Shown one piece after another: positions 1-6,474 of a stretch of DNA of 6,631 bases (the first letter of the stretch is position 1; the number at the start of each line of letters is the position of its first letter). The notes beneath the pieces were generated by a model. The model was not told where the DNA came from and did not search any database. It was given only the letters and a program-made list of their open reading frames with translations. Both the position numbers and the translations under genes were made by a program. The DNA lies in contig JAILEJ010000269.1 of the NCBI GenBank assembly GCA_024688095.1, positions 1-6,631 of the forward strand, read 5' to 3'. The stretch is from Butyrivibrio sp. GTDB lineage: Bacteria; Bacillota; Clostridia; Lachnospirales; Lachnospiraceae.

Positions 1-1874
1 AAAATTTTAAGCCATTTTAAAATTGTTTCATTGTCATATTCATCTCTAAATGAAAGTTTTGCTATTCTATATATCTTTTCAGGTCTAAAGCCATATCTAA
101 GCATATAGTACAGGAAGAAATCATGTAATTCATAAGGTCCCACAATATCCTCTGTCTTCTGAGATATTTTGCCATCTACAGGAGGAATGAGTTCAGGACT
201 TACCGGTGTATCAAGCACATCTCTAAGTACGCTCTCAAGTTCCTTGCCATTACATATATCTGCGTAATATGAAACCAGATGTCTTACGAGTGTTTTAGGG
301 ACACCTACATTAACGCCATACATAGACATGTGATCACCATTATAGGTTGCCCAGCCAAGCGCAAGCTCTGACATATCTCCTGTTCCTATTACCATTCCAT
401 TATGCTTATTTGCAAGGTCCATAAGAATCTGGGTACGTTCTCTGGCCTGACAGTTTTCATAAGTTACATCATGTACAGAATCATCCTGTCCAATGTCTCT
501 AAAATGAATATTTACTGCTTCTTTGATATTTATCTCCATGAGTGTGCATCCAAGTGTTTCTGCAAGTCTGCACGCATTATTATAGGTTCTGTCTGTTGTG
601 CCAAAGCAAGGCATTGTAACTGCAAGTATACCTTTTTTATCAAGTGAAAGGCTGTCAAAAGCTCTTGCTGTAACAATTAAAGCAAGTGTTGAATCAAGAC
701 CTCCTGATACACCTATAACAGCAGTTTTACAATTTGTATGTTCAAGCCTTTTCTTAAGTCCAAGATATTGGATTGCAAATATTTCTTCACATCTTCTGCT
801 TCTTTCAGCCATGTCTGATGGAACAAATGGTTTAGATGCAAAATATCTTCCCAGACTGGTATCACATCTATCAATATCAGATATTTCTACAATTTCAAAT
901 TCATCTTCCTTATGCGATACATTGAATGTATTCATTCTGCGTCTTTCATGACATATCTTCTGAATATCAATATCTGCATAGGTAATTCCATTTTCAAAAA
1001 GCTTCTGCTCAGCAATTACTGATCCGTTTTCGGCTATAATATTATGTCCGCCAAAAACAATATCCTGTGTAGACTCTCCATCACCTGCTGATGCATAAAT
1101 ATATCCTGCAACGAGTCTTCCACTTGTAGACTGTACAAGCTCTCTTCTATAACTGCCCTTGCCGACTGTCTCATTTGAAGCTGAAAGGTTAACTATCAAA
1201 GTTGCACCATTCATTGCATATTCAGTACTTGGAGGATTTGGAACCCATAAATCCTCACAGAGTTCAACTCCAACCTTCAGTCCTTTTATAAGACTCGACA
1301 TATCTAATATCACTTTTCCAAATTCAAAAGAAAGACATATTTCAGAATCACTATCCTCATCCTCTTCTTTATTTTTAAAAGGATATATTTTTCCCGAATA
1401 TTCTTCGTCTTCTACTTCATAAGAATCATCATCTTCATCAAGGTCAATATAAATTGTCTGCCCATTGAGAGCATTTGCACTTGCAAAGAAGCGCTCTTCA
1501 TAAAATTCTCCATAATTAGGCATATAAGTTTTAGGAACCATTGCAACAAGCTCACCATTATCAACTACAGCCGCACAATTGTACAATTTGCCGTCATATT
1601 CAAATGGAAGACCTATGAAAAACACACATTCCATATCGCAGCTATGTCTAATTATTTTCTTTAATGCTTCAAAGGCACCCTCAATAAGCTCATCCTGCAA
1701 AAAAAGATCATTACAGGTATATCCAGTTAATACAAGCTCTGGAAATACCACAAGCTTAGCTCCCTTTTTGTAAGCCAGATCCATTTGTTCAATAACTCTG
1801 TCCGCATTATAAAAAGGATCTGCCACTTTAATCTTTGGTGTTGCTGCCGCAACCTTGATAAACCCATGCTTCAT
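1..1874 (-). CDS. nadE: Glutamine-dependent NAD+ synthetase, C-terminus cut by window edge
   Basis: This enzyme makes NAD+ from deamido-NAD+, ATP and ammonia, and draws the ammonia from glutamine through its own amidase domain. The 624 codons visible (down to base 3) show a nitrilase-type glutaminase domain, about residues 5-300, with the full Glu-Lys-Cys triad: E46 in FPELVLTGY, K115 in VPKTYMPNYGEFYE and C206 in GVELCEDLWVP. The synthetase domain follows from about 345, with the pyrophosphate loop SGGLDS at 390-395, YENCQARERTQ at 472-482 and the signature GTGDMSELALGWATYNGDH at 497-515. The reading frame is open at the window edge, and by comparison with the family about 35-50 residues are missing. 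The ATG lies 2 bases after the hslO stop, and its GAGG-type ribosome site is inside the hslO end, so translation is probably coupled. Residues 144-178 form an unusual acidic insertion between Lys and Cys of the triad. Function is secure from the motifs; a role for the insertion is unknown. Confidence 0.96.
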   Translation of the reverse strand, partial: MKHGFIKVAAATPKIKVADPFYNADRVIEQMDLAYKKGAKLVVFPELVLTGYTCNDLFLQDELIEGAFEALKKIIRHSCDMECVFFIGLPFEYDGKLYNCAAVVDNGELVAMVPKTYMPNYGEFYEERFFASANALNGQTIYIDLDEDDDSYEVEDEEYSGKIYPFKNKEEDEDSDSEICLSFEFGKVILDMSSLIKGLKVGVELCEDLWVPNPPSTEYAMNGATLIVNLSASNETVGKGSYRRELVQSTSGRLVAGYIYASAGDGESTQDIVFGGHNIIAENGSVIAEQKLFENGITYADIDIQKICHERRRMNTFNVSHKEDEFEIVEISDIDRCDTSLGRYFASKPFVPSDMAERSRRCEEIFAIQYLGLKKRLEHTNCKTAVIGVSGGLDSTLALIVTARAFDSLSLDKKGILAVTMPCFGTTDRTYNNACRLAETLGCTLMEINIKEAVNIHFRDIGQDDSVHDVTYENCQARERTQILMDLANKHNGMVIGTGDMSELALGWATYNGDHMSMYGVNVGVPKTLVRHLVSYYADICNGKELESVLRDVLDTPVSPELIPPVDGKISQKTEDIVGPYELHDFFLYYMLRYGFRPEKIYRIAKLSFRDEYDNETILKWLKI

Positions 1875-1876
1875 AT

Positions 1877-2773
1877 TCAGCCTCTTTCCTGACTTCTTGC
1901 CCTTATCTTTTTCAAATCCTCAATTTCAAATGTATATGATTTATTACAGAAATGGCACTTAAGCTCAATTTGCTTTCCATCTGCAATCATATCGTCGAGT
2001 TCTTTTTTGTCCAAAAGCATTAATGCTCTCTCTACTCTATCCTTGTCACAATTGCAGAAAAACTGTACCGGCATTGTACCTGTAAATTCAATATCAAAGC
2101 CTTCAAGTGCTATTTCAAGCATTTCTTCTGGTGTCTTACCAGCATCAAGAATATCAGTAACAGAATTTATTTTCTTTAAATTCTCTTCAAGCTTTGAAAT
2201 AGTCTCTTCTGATGCTCCAGGCATAAGTTGTACTACAAAACCGCCTGCCTGCTTAATAGTATAATCCGTATTTATCAAAACTCCAAGTCCAACTGAAGAT
2301 GGTGTCTGCTCTGATACTGCAAAATAGTAGGTTAAATCTTCAGCTATCTCGCCTGTATACAGCTCAACAGTTCCAACATATGGATCCTTAAGACCAGTAT
2401 CCCTTATAACTGTCATTGTTCCATGACCCACACCTCCACCAACATCGAGGTGACCATTTTCCTTTTTAGGAAGCTCTACATAAGGATTCCTTACATATCC
2501 TTTTACTCTTCCGGAATTATCAGATGTTACTGTTATTCCACCAAGAGGTCCATCCCCTTCTACCTGAATGGTCATTAAATCCTTTTCATTCTTGAGCATA
2601 TCACCCATCATAAGAGCACCACTCATAAGCCTTCCAAGCGCTGCAGCAGCAAGTGGGCTAAGATCATGTGCCTTTCTTGCTTCCTCAACTGTATCCTTTG
2701 ATGTTACAGCAAAAGCTCTTATCTGTGCATTTGCAGCTGTTGCTCTTACCATATAATCCTTATATTCTGACAT
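1877..2773 (-). CDS. hslO: Hsp33 redox-regulated chaperone
   Basis: Hsp33 is a cytosolic holdase. It is inactive when reduced with zinc bound, and is switched on by oxidation and unfolding, when it protects proteins from aggregation. The 298-residue length is typical. The N-terminal core (about 1-230) carries family features such as the VEGDGPLGGI stretch (71-80), GYVRNPYVELP (92-102) and a Gly-rich loop VGGGVGHG (111-118). The C-terminal redox switch is intact: C240 and C242 (CNC) and C273 and C276 (CHFC), a CxC-30-CxxC zinc site. The ATG is preceded by GAGGT about 6 bases upstream. The stop overlaps the ribosome-binding region of nadE, with only 2 bases between the genes. A 50-base gap separates it from the methyltransferase gene upstream, with no convincing promoter or terminator in it. 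Identification is very secure. Confidence 0.97.
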   Translation of the reverse strand: MSEYKDYMVRATAANAQIRAFAVTSKDTVEEARKAHDLSPLAAAALGRLMSGALMMGDMLKNEKDLMTIQVEGDGPLGGITVTSDNSGRVKGYVRNPYVELPKKENGHLDVGGGVGHGTMTVIRDTGLKDPYVGTVELYTGEIAEDLTYYFAVSEQTPSSVGLGVLINTDYTIKQAGGFVVQLMPGASEETISKLEENLKKINSVTDILDAGKTPEEMLEIALEGFDIEFTGTMPVQFFCNCDKDRVERALMLLDKKELDDMIADGKQIELKCHFCNKSYTFEIEDLKKIRARSQERG

Positions 2774-2823
2774 ATCTACCTCATTTTCTAAAATACTTTT
2801 TTCTATATATTACTAAACTACAA

Positions 2824-3633
2824 TCAGTTATTCTTTCCACTTTCACGTGCAAGAACATATACTCTTTCACTATCTTCAGTAACTATATCATGCGTATCTG
2901 CATCAATAGCTTTTATGAATATCATACCTGCTTCTTCTATAAAACTCTTCATTTCATCAAGGCTGTATCCCCTTTGAAGATGTGTTTCTATATTTCTCTC
3001 AAACAGCTCCGGGTTAACTGCGCTTCTGGCATAAATCGTAAGATCATACTCATTGATATGATTTTGTTCATCATAATAATTATCCCAGATAAAACTGCAA
3101 TCCTCACGATTTTCTGCAATAGTTGTATCACCTATTATATCCCTGTATTTATGAACTGTATTAAAATCAAATACAAACAATCCACCTGGATATAGATAAT
3201 TATTAACCAGCCTGAATGTATTTATAACATCCTCATTTTCAAGAAGATAATTAATACTGTCACAGACACTAACAAAAGTACCTGCAGTACAAAAAAGATC
3301 AAGTTCCCTCATATCTTGATCCAGATACATTATATCATGACCTGATGACTCACGTTTTTTCATGGCAATGTTGAGCATTTCAAAAGAATTATCTATTCCA
3401 ACCATGTCATATCCAAGCTCTGCCATTTTCTCTGTAAAAGAACCTGTCCCACATCCCAGCTCTACAACAAGGTTTCTTTCCTGTTCAAGCGGGTCTTCAG
3501 ATTTATCTCCTTCATATGGTTTTGATATTCCGTACTCACAAATTAATTCTGAAAGAAAAGACGCCCACTCTTTGTAAGGCGTCTCATCCATAAACGTATC
3601 ATAAACATAAGCAAAATCTGTATATGCTTCCAT
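2824..3633 (-). CDS. Class I SAM-dependent methyltransferase, substrate unknown
   Basis: This is a cytosolic Rossmann-fold methyltransferase of 269 residues. The visible motifs are the SAM-binding loop VELGCGTGSF (57-66, motif I), the acidic end of strand 2 in VGIDNS (78-83), QDMREL (106-111, contacts the adenine side), VSVCDSINYL (121-130, motif IV) and LYPGGLFVFDFNT (147-159). It begins with the AYTDFAYVYDTFMD stretch common in uncharacterised clostridial methyltransferases of this type. It has no DNA-, RNA- or quinone-specific motif that would name the substrate. A charged stretch at 38-53 before motif I looks like extra linker. The ATG at 3633 has a strong AGGAGA ribosome site (3639-3644) 5 bases upstream. 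Position between a membrane protein gene and hslO gives no direct functional clue. The family is certain, and the target is not known. Confidence 0.92.
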   Translation of the reverse strand: MEAYTDFAYVYDTFMDETPYKEWASFLSELICEYGISKPYEGDKSEDPLEQERNLVVELGCGTGSFTEKMAELGYDMVGIDNSFEMLNIAMKKRESSGHDIMYLDQDMRELDLFCTAGTFVSVCDSINYLLENEDVINTFRLVNNYLYPGGLFVFDFNTVHKYRDIIGDTTIAENREDCSFIWDNYYDEQNHINEYDLTIYARSAVNPELFERNIETHLQRGYSLDEMKSFIEEAGMIFIKAIDADTHDIVTEDSERVYVLARESGKNN

Positions 3634-3662
3634 TTAAATCTCCTAATTACCATTCGGTAAGA

Positions 3663-4139
3663 TTATCCAAAAAGGCTTGTAACAAACATTACTACATAAG
3701 TACCTGAACCCATTATGATTCCTGCAAGAACGATACCACATAAAATTGCAACAACACTCTTTTTGAATTCCATATCCAGAATACTTGCTGCAAGAGTTCC
3801 TGTCCATGCTCCAGTTCCCGGCACTGGTATACCTACAAAAAGAAAAAGTGCAAAATATAAACCACGTCCTGCCTTCTCCTTAAGAGCCACACCGCCTTTA
3901 TGACCTTTTTCCAGACAAAATGTAAAGAACTTACCAATTACAGGCTTATCCTTCCCCCATTCAAGTACCTTACGTGCAAAAAAGAATATTATCGGAATCG
4001 GAATCATATTACCTATAATACATACTATATATGTAAGAAGTGTGTTAAGTCCCATGGCAAGTCCCATAGGAACAGCTACTCTGAGTTCAATCAGTGGAAC
4101 CATTGATACAAAAAAAATCATCAAATACTTTTTTAACAT
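3663..4139 (-). CDS. COG2426-type small membrane protein (putative small multidrug export family)
   Basis: This is a 158-residue, very hydrophobic inner-membrane protein that matches the pattern of the putative small multi-drug export family (PF06695/COG2426). Membrane segments can be placed near residues 5-30 (with the conserved IELRVAVPMGLAMG, 17-30), 33-55, 94-120 and 126-156. The basic stretch RKVLEWGKDKPVIGK (56-70) and residues 72-92 form a hydrophilic loop. The signature GIPVPGTGAWTGT lies at 103-115; conserved Glu-Leu-Arg and Pro-Gly motifs of this kind recall DedA/VTT-like transporters, but this link is inference. Despite the family name, drug export has not been firmly shown and the substrate is unknown. 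The chosen ATG has only a weak purine-rich site (AAAGAGAA); a second ATG at codon 7 has no better site. It sits 43 bases after hisC and 29 bases before the methyltransferase gene. Confidence 0.88.
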   Translation of the reverse strand: MLKKYLMIFFVSMVPLIELRVAVPMGLAMGLNTLLTYIVCIIGNMIPIPIIFFFARKVLEWGKDKPVIGKFFTFCLEKGHKGGVALKEKAGRGLYFALFLFVGIPVPGTGAWTGTLAASILDMEFKKSVVAILCGIVLAGIIMGSGTYVVMFVTSLFG

Positions 4140-4182
4140 TACTTTTTTCTCTTTACTTTCTTATTATTCTACAATATTACAG

Positions 4183-5235
4183 TTACTTAAGATATCCTTT
4201 TAAAAAATCCAGCATTGCATCCATCTCTTCATCAGTACCAATAGATATTCTAAGGTATTCTGAAATTCTTGGGTTATTCCAATGTCTTACAAATATATTA
4301 TTTGCCTTTAAAGCATCAAAAATTTCCTGTCCGGATTTTTCTTTATGCTTTGCAAATATAAAGTTGCTCATAGAATCCGGAAATTCAAATCCCAAATCTG
4401 TAAGTTCCTTTTTTACTCTCTCTCTTGTTGCGATTATCTTTCCACAGGTCTCTTTAAAGTAAACATCATCCTCTACTGCTGCCACACCAATTTCAAGTGA
4501 TGGACGATTCATTGTATATGAGTTAAATGAAAACTTTGCATCCTTAAGGTATCCTATTATTTTCTTAGATCCAATGGCAAATCCAATTCTCATTCCTGCC
4601 ATTGCTCTTGACTTTGAAAATGTCTGAACAACAAGTACATTATCATACTTATCAACAAGTGGAAGTGCACTCTTTCCACCAAAATCAATATAAGCCTCAT
4701 CAACTATTACTACTACATCCTGATTATGCTTTATTATATCTTCAACAAAATCCAGATCTTCCAATATTCCTGTTGGTGCATTTGGATTAGGGAATATAAT
4801 TCCGCCATTTTCAATATAATAATCTTCTCTATTTATCTTAAAGCTATCATCAACAGGTATCTGTCTGTAAGGAATTCTATATAAATCAGCCCATACATCA
4901 TAAAAAGAATAGGTTATATCCGGAAAAAGAATTGGTTTATCCGAATTAAAAAATGTCAAAAAAGACATTGAAATTACATCATCTGAACCAACTCCTACAA
5001 AAACCTGTTCCTTATCAACCTTGTAATAATCGGAAATCGCATTTACAAGAGCTCCAGCTTCCGGATCCGGATAAAGTCTGAAGTCCTCATATTTCATATT
5101 ATTTATAAGATCTACAACCTTTGGTGCCGGTGGATATGGACATTCATTGGTATTTAATTTTATAACCTTTTTATTTTGTGGCTGCTCACCTGGAACATAT
5201 GGAACTACCTTTCTGACATTATCTTCCCAACTCAT
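4183..5235 (-). CDS. hisC: Histidinol-phosphate aminotransferase
   Basis: This PLP-dependent class I/II aminotransferase converts imidazole-acetol phosphate and glutamate to histidinol phosphate and 2-oxoglutarate, a late step of histidine synthesis. It is a 350-residue protein, the usual family length. Landmarks are LNTNECPYPP (27-36, matching the family's N-E-P motif), YPDP (55-58), GVGSDD (81-86), NPNAPTG (150-156), VDEAYIDF (178-185, with D179 for the pyridine nitrogen), TFSKSRAMAGMRIGFA (205-220, with Schiff-base lysine K208 and R216) and LRISIGT (328-334, with R329 for the substrate carboxylate). The ATG at 5235 is preferred over an in-frame TTG at 5256, because AGGAGAAAGAGG lies directly before it and the family begins close to this point. 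It is the first gene of the apparent five-gene operon and has its own promoter. No other his gene is present. Related aminotransferases with aromatic substrates share these motifs, so the exact substrate rests on overall similarity. Confidence 0.93.
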   Translation of the reverse strand: MSWEDNVRKVVPYVPGEQPQNKKVIKLNTNECPYPPAPKVVDLINNMKYEDFRLYPDPEAGALVNAISDYYKVDKEQVFVGVGSDDVISMSFLTFFNSDKPILFPDITYSFYDVWADLYRIPYRQIPVDDSFKINREDYYIENGGIIFPNPNAPTGILEDLDFVEDIIKHNQDVVVIVDEAYIDFGGKSALPLVDKYDNVLVVQTFSKSRAMAGMRIGFAIGSKKIIGYLKDAKFSFNSYTMNRPSLEIGVAAVEDDVYFKETCGKIIATRERVKKELTDLGFEFPDSMSNFIFAKHKEKSGQEIFDALKANNIFVRHWNNPRISEYLRISIGTDEEMDAMLDFLKGYLK

Positions 5236-5240
5236 TTTAA

Positions 5241-5252
5241 CCTCTTTCTCCT
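5241..5252 (-). promoter_or_regulatory. Ribosome-binding site of hisC
   Basis: On the minus strand this reads AGGAGAAAGAGG, ending 5 bases before the ATG at 5235. It overlaps codons that a TTG start at 5256 would translate, so it decides for the ATG. Confidence 0.8.
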
Positions 5253-5285
5253 GCAAAAATGCTATCAGTAATTATTCATTCTAAA

Positions 5286-5300
5286 ATCACCTAAGGTGAT
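5286..5300. repeat. Short inverted repeat in the hisC leader
   Basis: ATCACC and GGTGAT are perfect 6-base arms around a 3-base centre. On the minus strand it lies about 25-40 bases downstream of the predicted hisC transcription start and about 50 bases before the ATG. It could be an operator half-site pair or a small RNA hairpin; it is too short and lacks a full U-tract to be a convincing terminator. Confidence 0.45.
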
Positions 5301-5332
5301 ATATTATTTTCAGCAAAAACATACACCTTTGA

Positions 5333-5361
5333 ATTATATAAATCATTCAATACAAAATCAA
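5333..5361 (-). promoter_or_regulatory. Predicted housekeeping promoter for hisC operon
   Basis: Reading the minus strand, TTGATT (5356-5361) is the -35 and a perfect TATAAT (5333-5338) is the -10, with an ideal 17-base spacer. The predicted start near 5326 gives a leader of roughly 90 bases before hisC. It is the only good promoter seen for the five-gene block, which supports one transcript. Confidence 0.65.
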
Positions 5362-5444
5362 GAAGTATTATCGCATTAGTTCAGGTCTTTTAAATTCCAG
5401 ACATTTTTTCATTAAAAAAATTTTCCAAAACTTAAATTTTTATA

Positions 5445-5472
5445 TAATTTTAATAGGAACGCCTTCCGATTA
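5445..5472 (+). promoter_or_regulatory. Candidate promoter of the FliD-like gene, possibly sigma-D-like
   Basis: TAAT (5445-5448) is followed after 16 bases by TCCGATTA (5465-5472), whose CCGAT core matches the flagellar sigma factor consensus (TAAA, about 15 bases, GCCGATAT). The match is partial. An overlapping TATAAT at 5443-5448 could instead be the -10 of a housekeeping promoter, but no good -35 stands 17 bases upstream. Either start would give a leader of about 95-120 bases. Confidence 0.3.
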
Positions 5473-5557
5473 ATGTTATAAAGATAATATATAAAGTAGG
5501 TGTATTATGTGCTTTTATTATCAATACATTATTTCAGCATGGATGCTGTTCCATTTC

Positions 5558-5564
5558 AAAGGAG
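5558..5564 (+). promoter_or_regulatory. Ribosome-binding site of the FliD-like gene
   Basis: AAAGGAG stands 7 bases before the ATG at 5572. It is the only strong site in the region and fixes the start there, excluding the in-frame GTG at 5500. Confidence 0.85.
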
Positions 5565-5571
5565 TGATATT

Positions 5572-6348
5572 ATGGGTATAAATGTAAATATGGATTATTC
5601 TACTCTTTTCAGTAGTCTTAATAGTTCAAGCTCTACAGACTATACTTCTTCCCTTTCTGGTTTATTATCAGAATATAATGGAATCCGTAACGGTTCCTAT
5701 TCAAAACTTGTAAAGGCTTATTACCAAAAAATAGATAACGAATCTTCTGATGATACTTCAGATACCGAGGAAACAAATTCCACCTCAGCTCTCAATAATT
5801 CCGCTCAGGAGACTGCAAGCAAAATTGCTTCAAGTGCAAAAGAACTCTCCGATTCTGCAGATGCATTAAAGAGCAGCGGTTCAGATTCAGTATTTAAAAA
5901 GAAATTCATCCAAACCACAAATGCTGATGGAACAACGGAAAGTGGATATAATTATGACACTTCCGCTATAACTAAAGCTGTAAAAAACTTTGTAAGCGAC
6001 TACAACAGCCTGGTAAAGAGTTCTTCTGATTCAACTGATTCAACCACAATTACAAGAACATCTTTCCTAAAAAATATTACAAATAACTACTCAGATGGAT
6101 TATCACAAATTGGTATTACTGTTAATGATAATGGAACTCTAACGTTAGATAGTGACAAGCTTTCATCTTCTAATATGGAAGCTATAGCTGCACTATTTAC
6201 AGGGTCTAATGGTTATGCATCACAAGTATCAACCTATGCTTCTCTTATAGAAAATTCTGCTTCCCTGTCAACTACCGGTTCAGCCTATAACTCTACTGGT
6301 GCTTATACAGCATCTGGTTATTCTTCTATAACTGATCTGTTTACATAA
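5572..6348 (+). CDS. Ser/Thr-rich protein with FliD C-terminal-like region
   Basis: The exact function is not known. The 258-residue product is about 22% serine (56 residues), is also rich in Thr, Asn and Asp, and contains no Cys, Trp, His or Pro. Residues 1-60 hold YSTLFSSL and NGSYSKLVKAYYQK, a pattern I recall from uncharacterised Lachnospiraceae proteins. Residues 55-72 are an acidic Ser/Thr linker. Residues 76-105 look helical and Ala/Ser-rich. Residues 128-230 resemble the C-terminal domain of the flagellar cap protein FliD: AITKAVKNFVSDYNSLV (132-148), then IGITVNDNGTLTLDSDKL (180-197) and EAIAALF (203-209). Intact FliD is usually well over 400 residues, so this is a stripped-down relative and not a normal cap protein. 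There is no Sec signal peptide or membrane segment. The strong AAAGGAG site sets the start. It stands alone, with no flagellar genes nearby, and ends at a terminator. The FliD relationship is inferred by eye. Confidence 0.8.
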   Translation: MGINVNMDYSTLFSSLNSSSSTDYTSSLSGLLSEYNGIRNGSYSKLVKAYYQKIDNESSDDTSDTEETNSTSALNNSAQETASKIASSAKELSDSADALKSSGSDSVFKKKFIQTTNADGTTESGYNYDTSAITKAVKNFVSDYNSLVKSSSDSTDSTTITRTSFLKNITNNYSDGLSQIGITVNDNGTLTLDSDKLSSSNMEAIAALFTGSNGYASQVSTYASLIENSASLSTTGSAYNSTGAYTASGYSSITDLFT

Positions 6349-6392
6349 TTATTTATTTGCATAATGATTTTCCTATATAATAAATTTTCCTT

Positions 6393-6442
6393 ATAAAAAT
6401 AGAGTATGTAGCAACATAAACTGCTACATACTCTATTTTTAT
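6393..6442. terminator. Bidirectional rho-independent terminator
   Basis: A perfect 21-base-pair inverted repeat (6393-6413 with 6422-6442) encloses the 8-base loop ACATAAAC. The outer stem pairs AAAAA with TTTTT, so each strand ends in a U-tract. It lies 45 bases after the stop of the FliD-like gene and 32 bases beyond the stop of the convergent minus-strand gene, so it should end transcription from both sides. Confidence 0.9.
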
Positions 6443-6474
6443 TTCAATCACTTATAAACGATATTTATTTATGA

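Larger units (their letters stand above)
5236..5571. other. Divergent intergenic region between hisC and the FliD-like gene
   Basis: These 336 bases separate two divergently transcribed genes and are very AT-rich. They hold the hisC promoter (5333-5361, minus strand), a short inverted repeat in the hisC leader (5286-5300), a candidate plus-strand promoter (5445-5472) and a small hairpin CAGCAT/ATGCTG (5535-5548) just before the ribosome site of the plus-strand gene. A GTG-started extension of that gene from 5500 is possible in frame but has no ribosome site. I see no T-box or riboswitch-like conserved elements and no small gene with a credible start. Confidence 0.7.

Noticed and set aside
402..1773. 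Several plus-strand open frames of 64-117 codons
   Set aside because: All are antisense shadows of nadE, whose continuous frame shows both complete active sites.
2668..3195. A 175-codon plus-strand open frame
   Set aside because: It lies antisense over hslO and the methyltransferase gene, which both have intact family motifs. Its product is a low-complexity Ile/Leu/Tyr-rich string without a domain or ribosome site.
3647..3660. Small inverted repeat TTACC/GGTAA between the membrane protein and methyltransferase genes
   Set aside because: The stem is only 5 base pairs with no U-tract, so it cannot be supported as a terminator or operator.
5236..5325. T-box or histidine attenuator in the hisC leader
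   Set aside because: The leader is only about 90 bases, lacks a T-box motif and shows no run of His codons or antiterminator pairing.
5500..5571. GTG-started N-terminal extension of the FliD-like gene with a hydrophobic start that might pass for a signal peptide
   Set aside because: There is no ribosome site before the GTG, no basic residues in front of the hydrophobic run, and a strong AAAGGAG site before the ATG at 5572.
6357..6380. TTGCAT and TATAAT on the plus strand after the FliD-like gene as a promoter
   Set aside because: The spacer is only about 13 bases and the terminator follows at once, with no plus-strand gene downstream.
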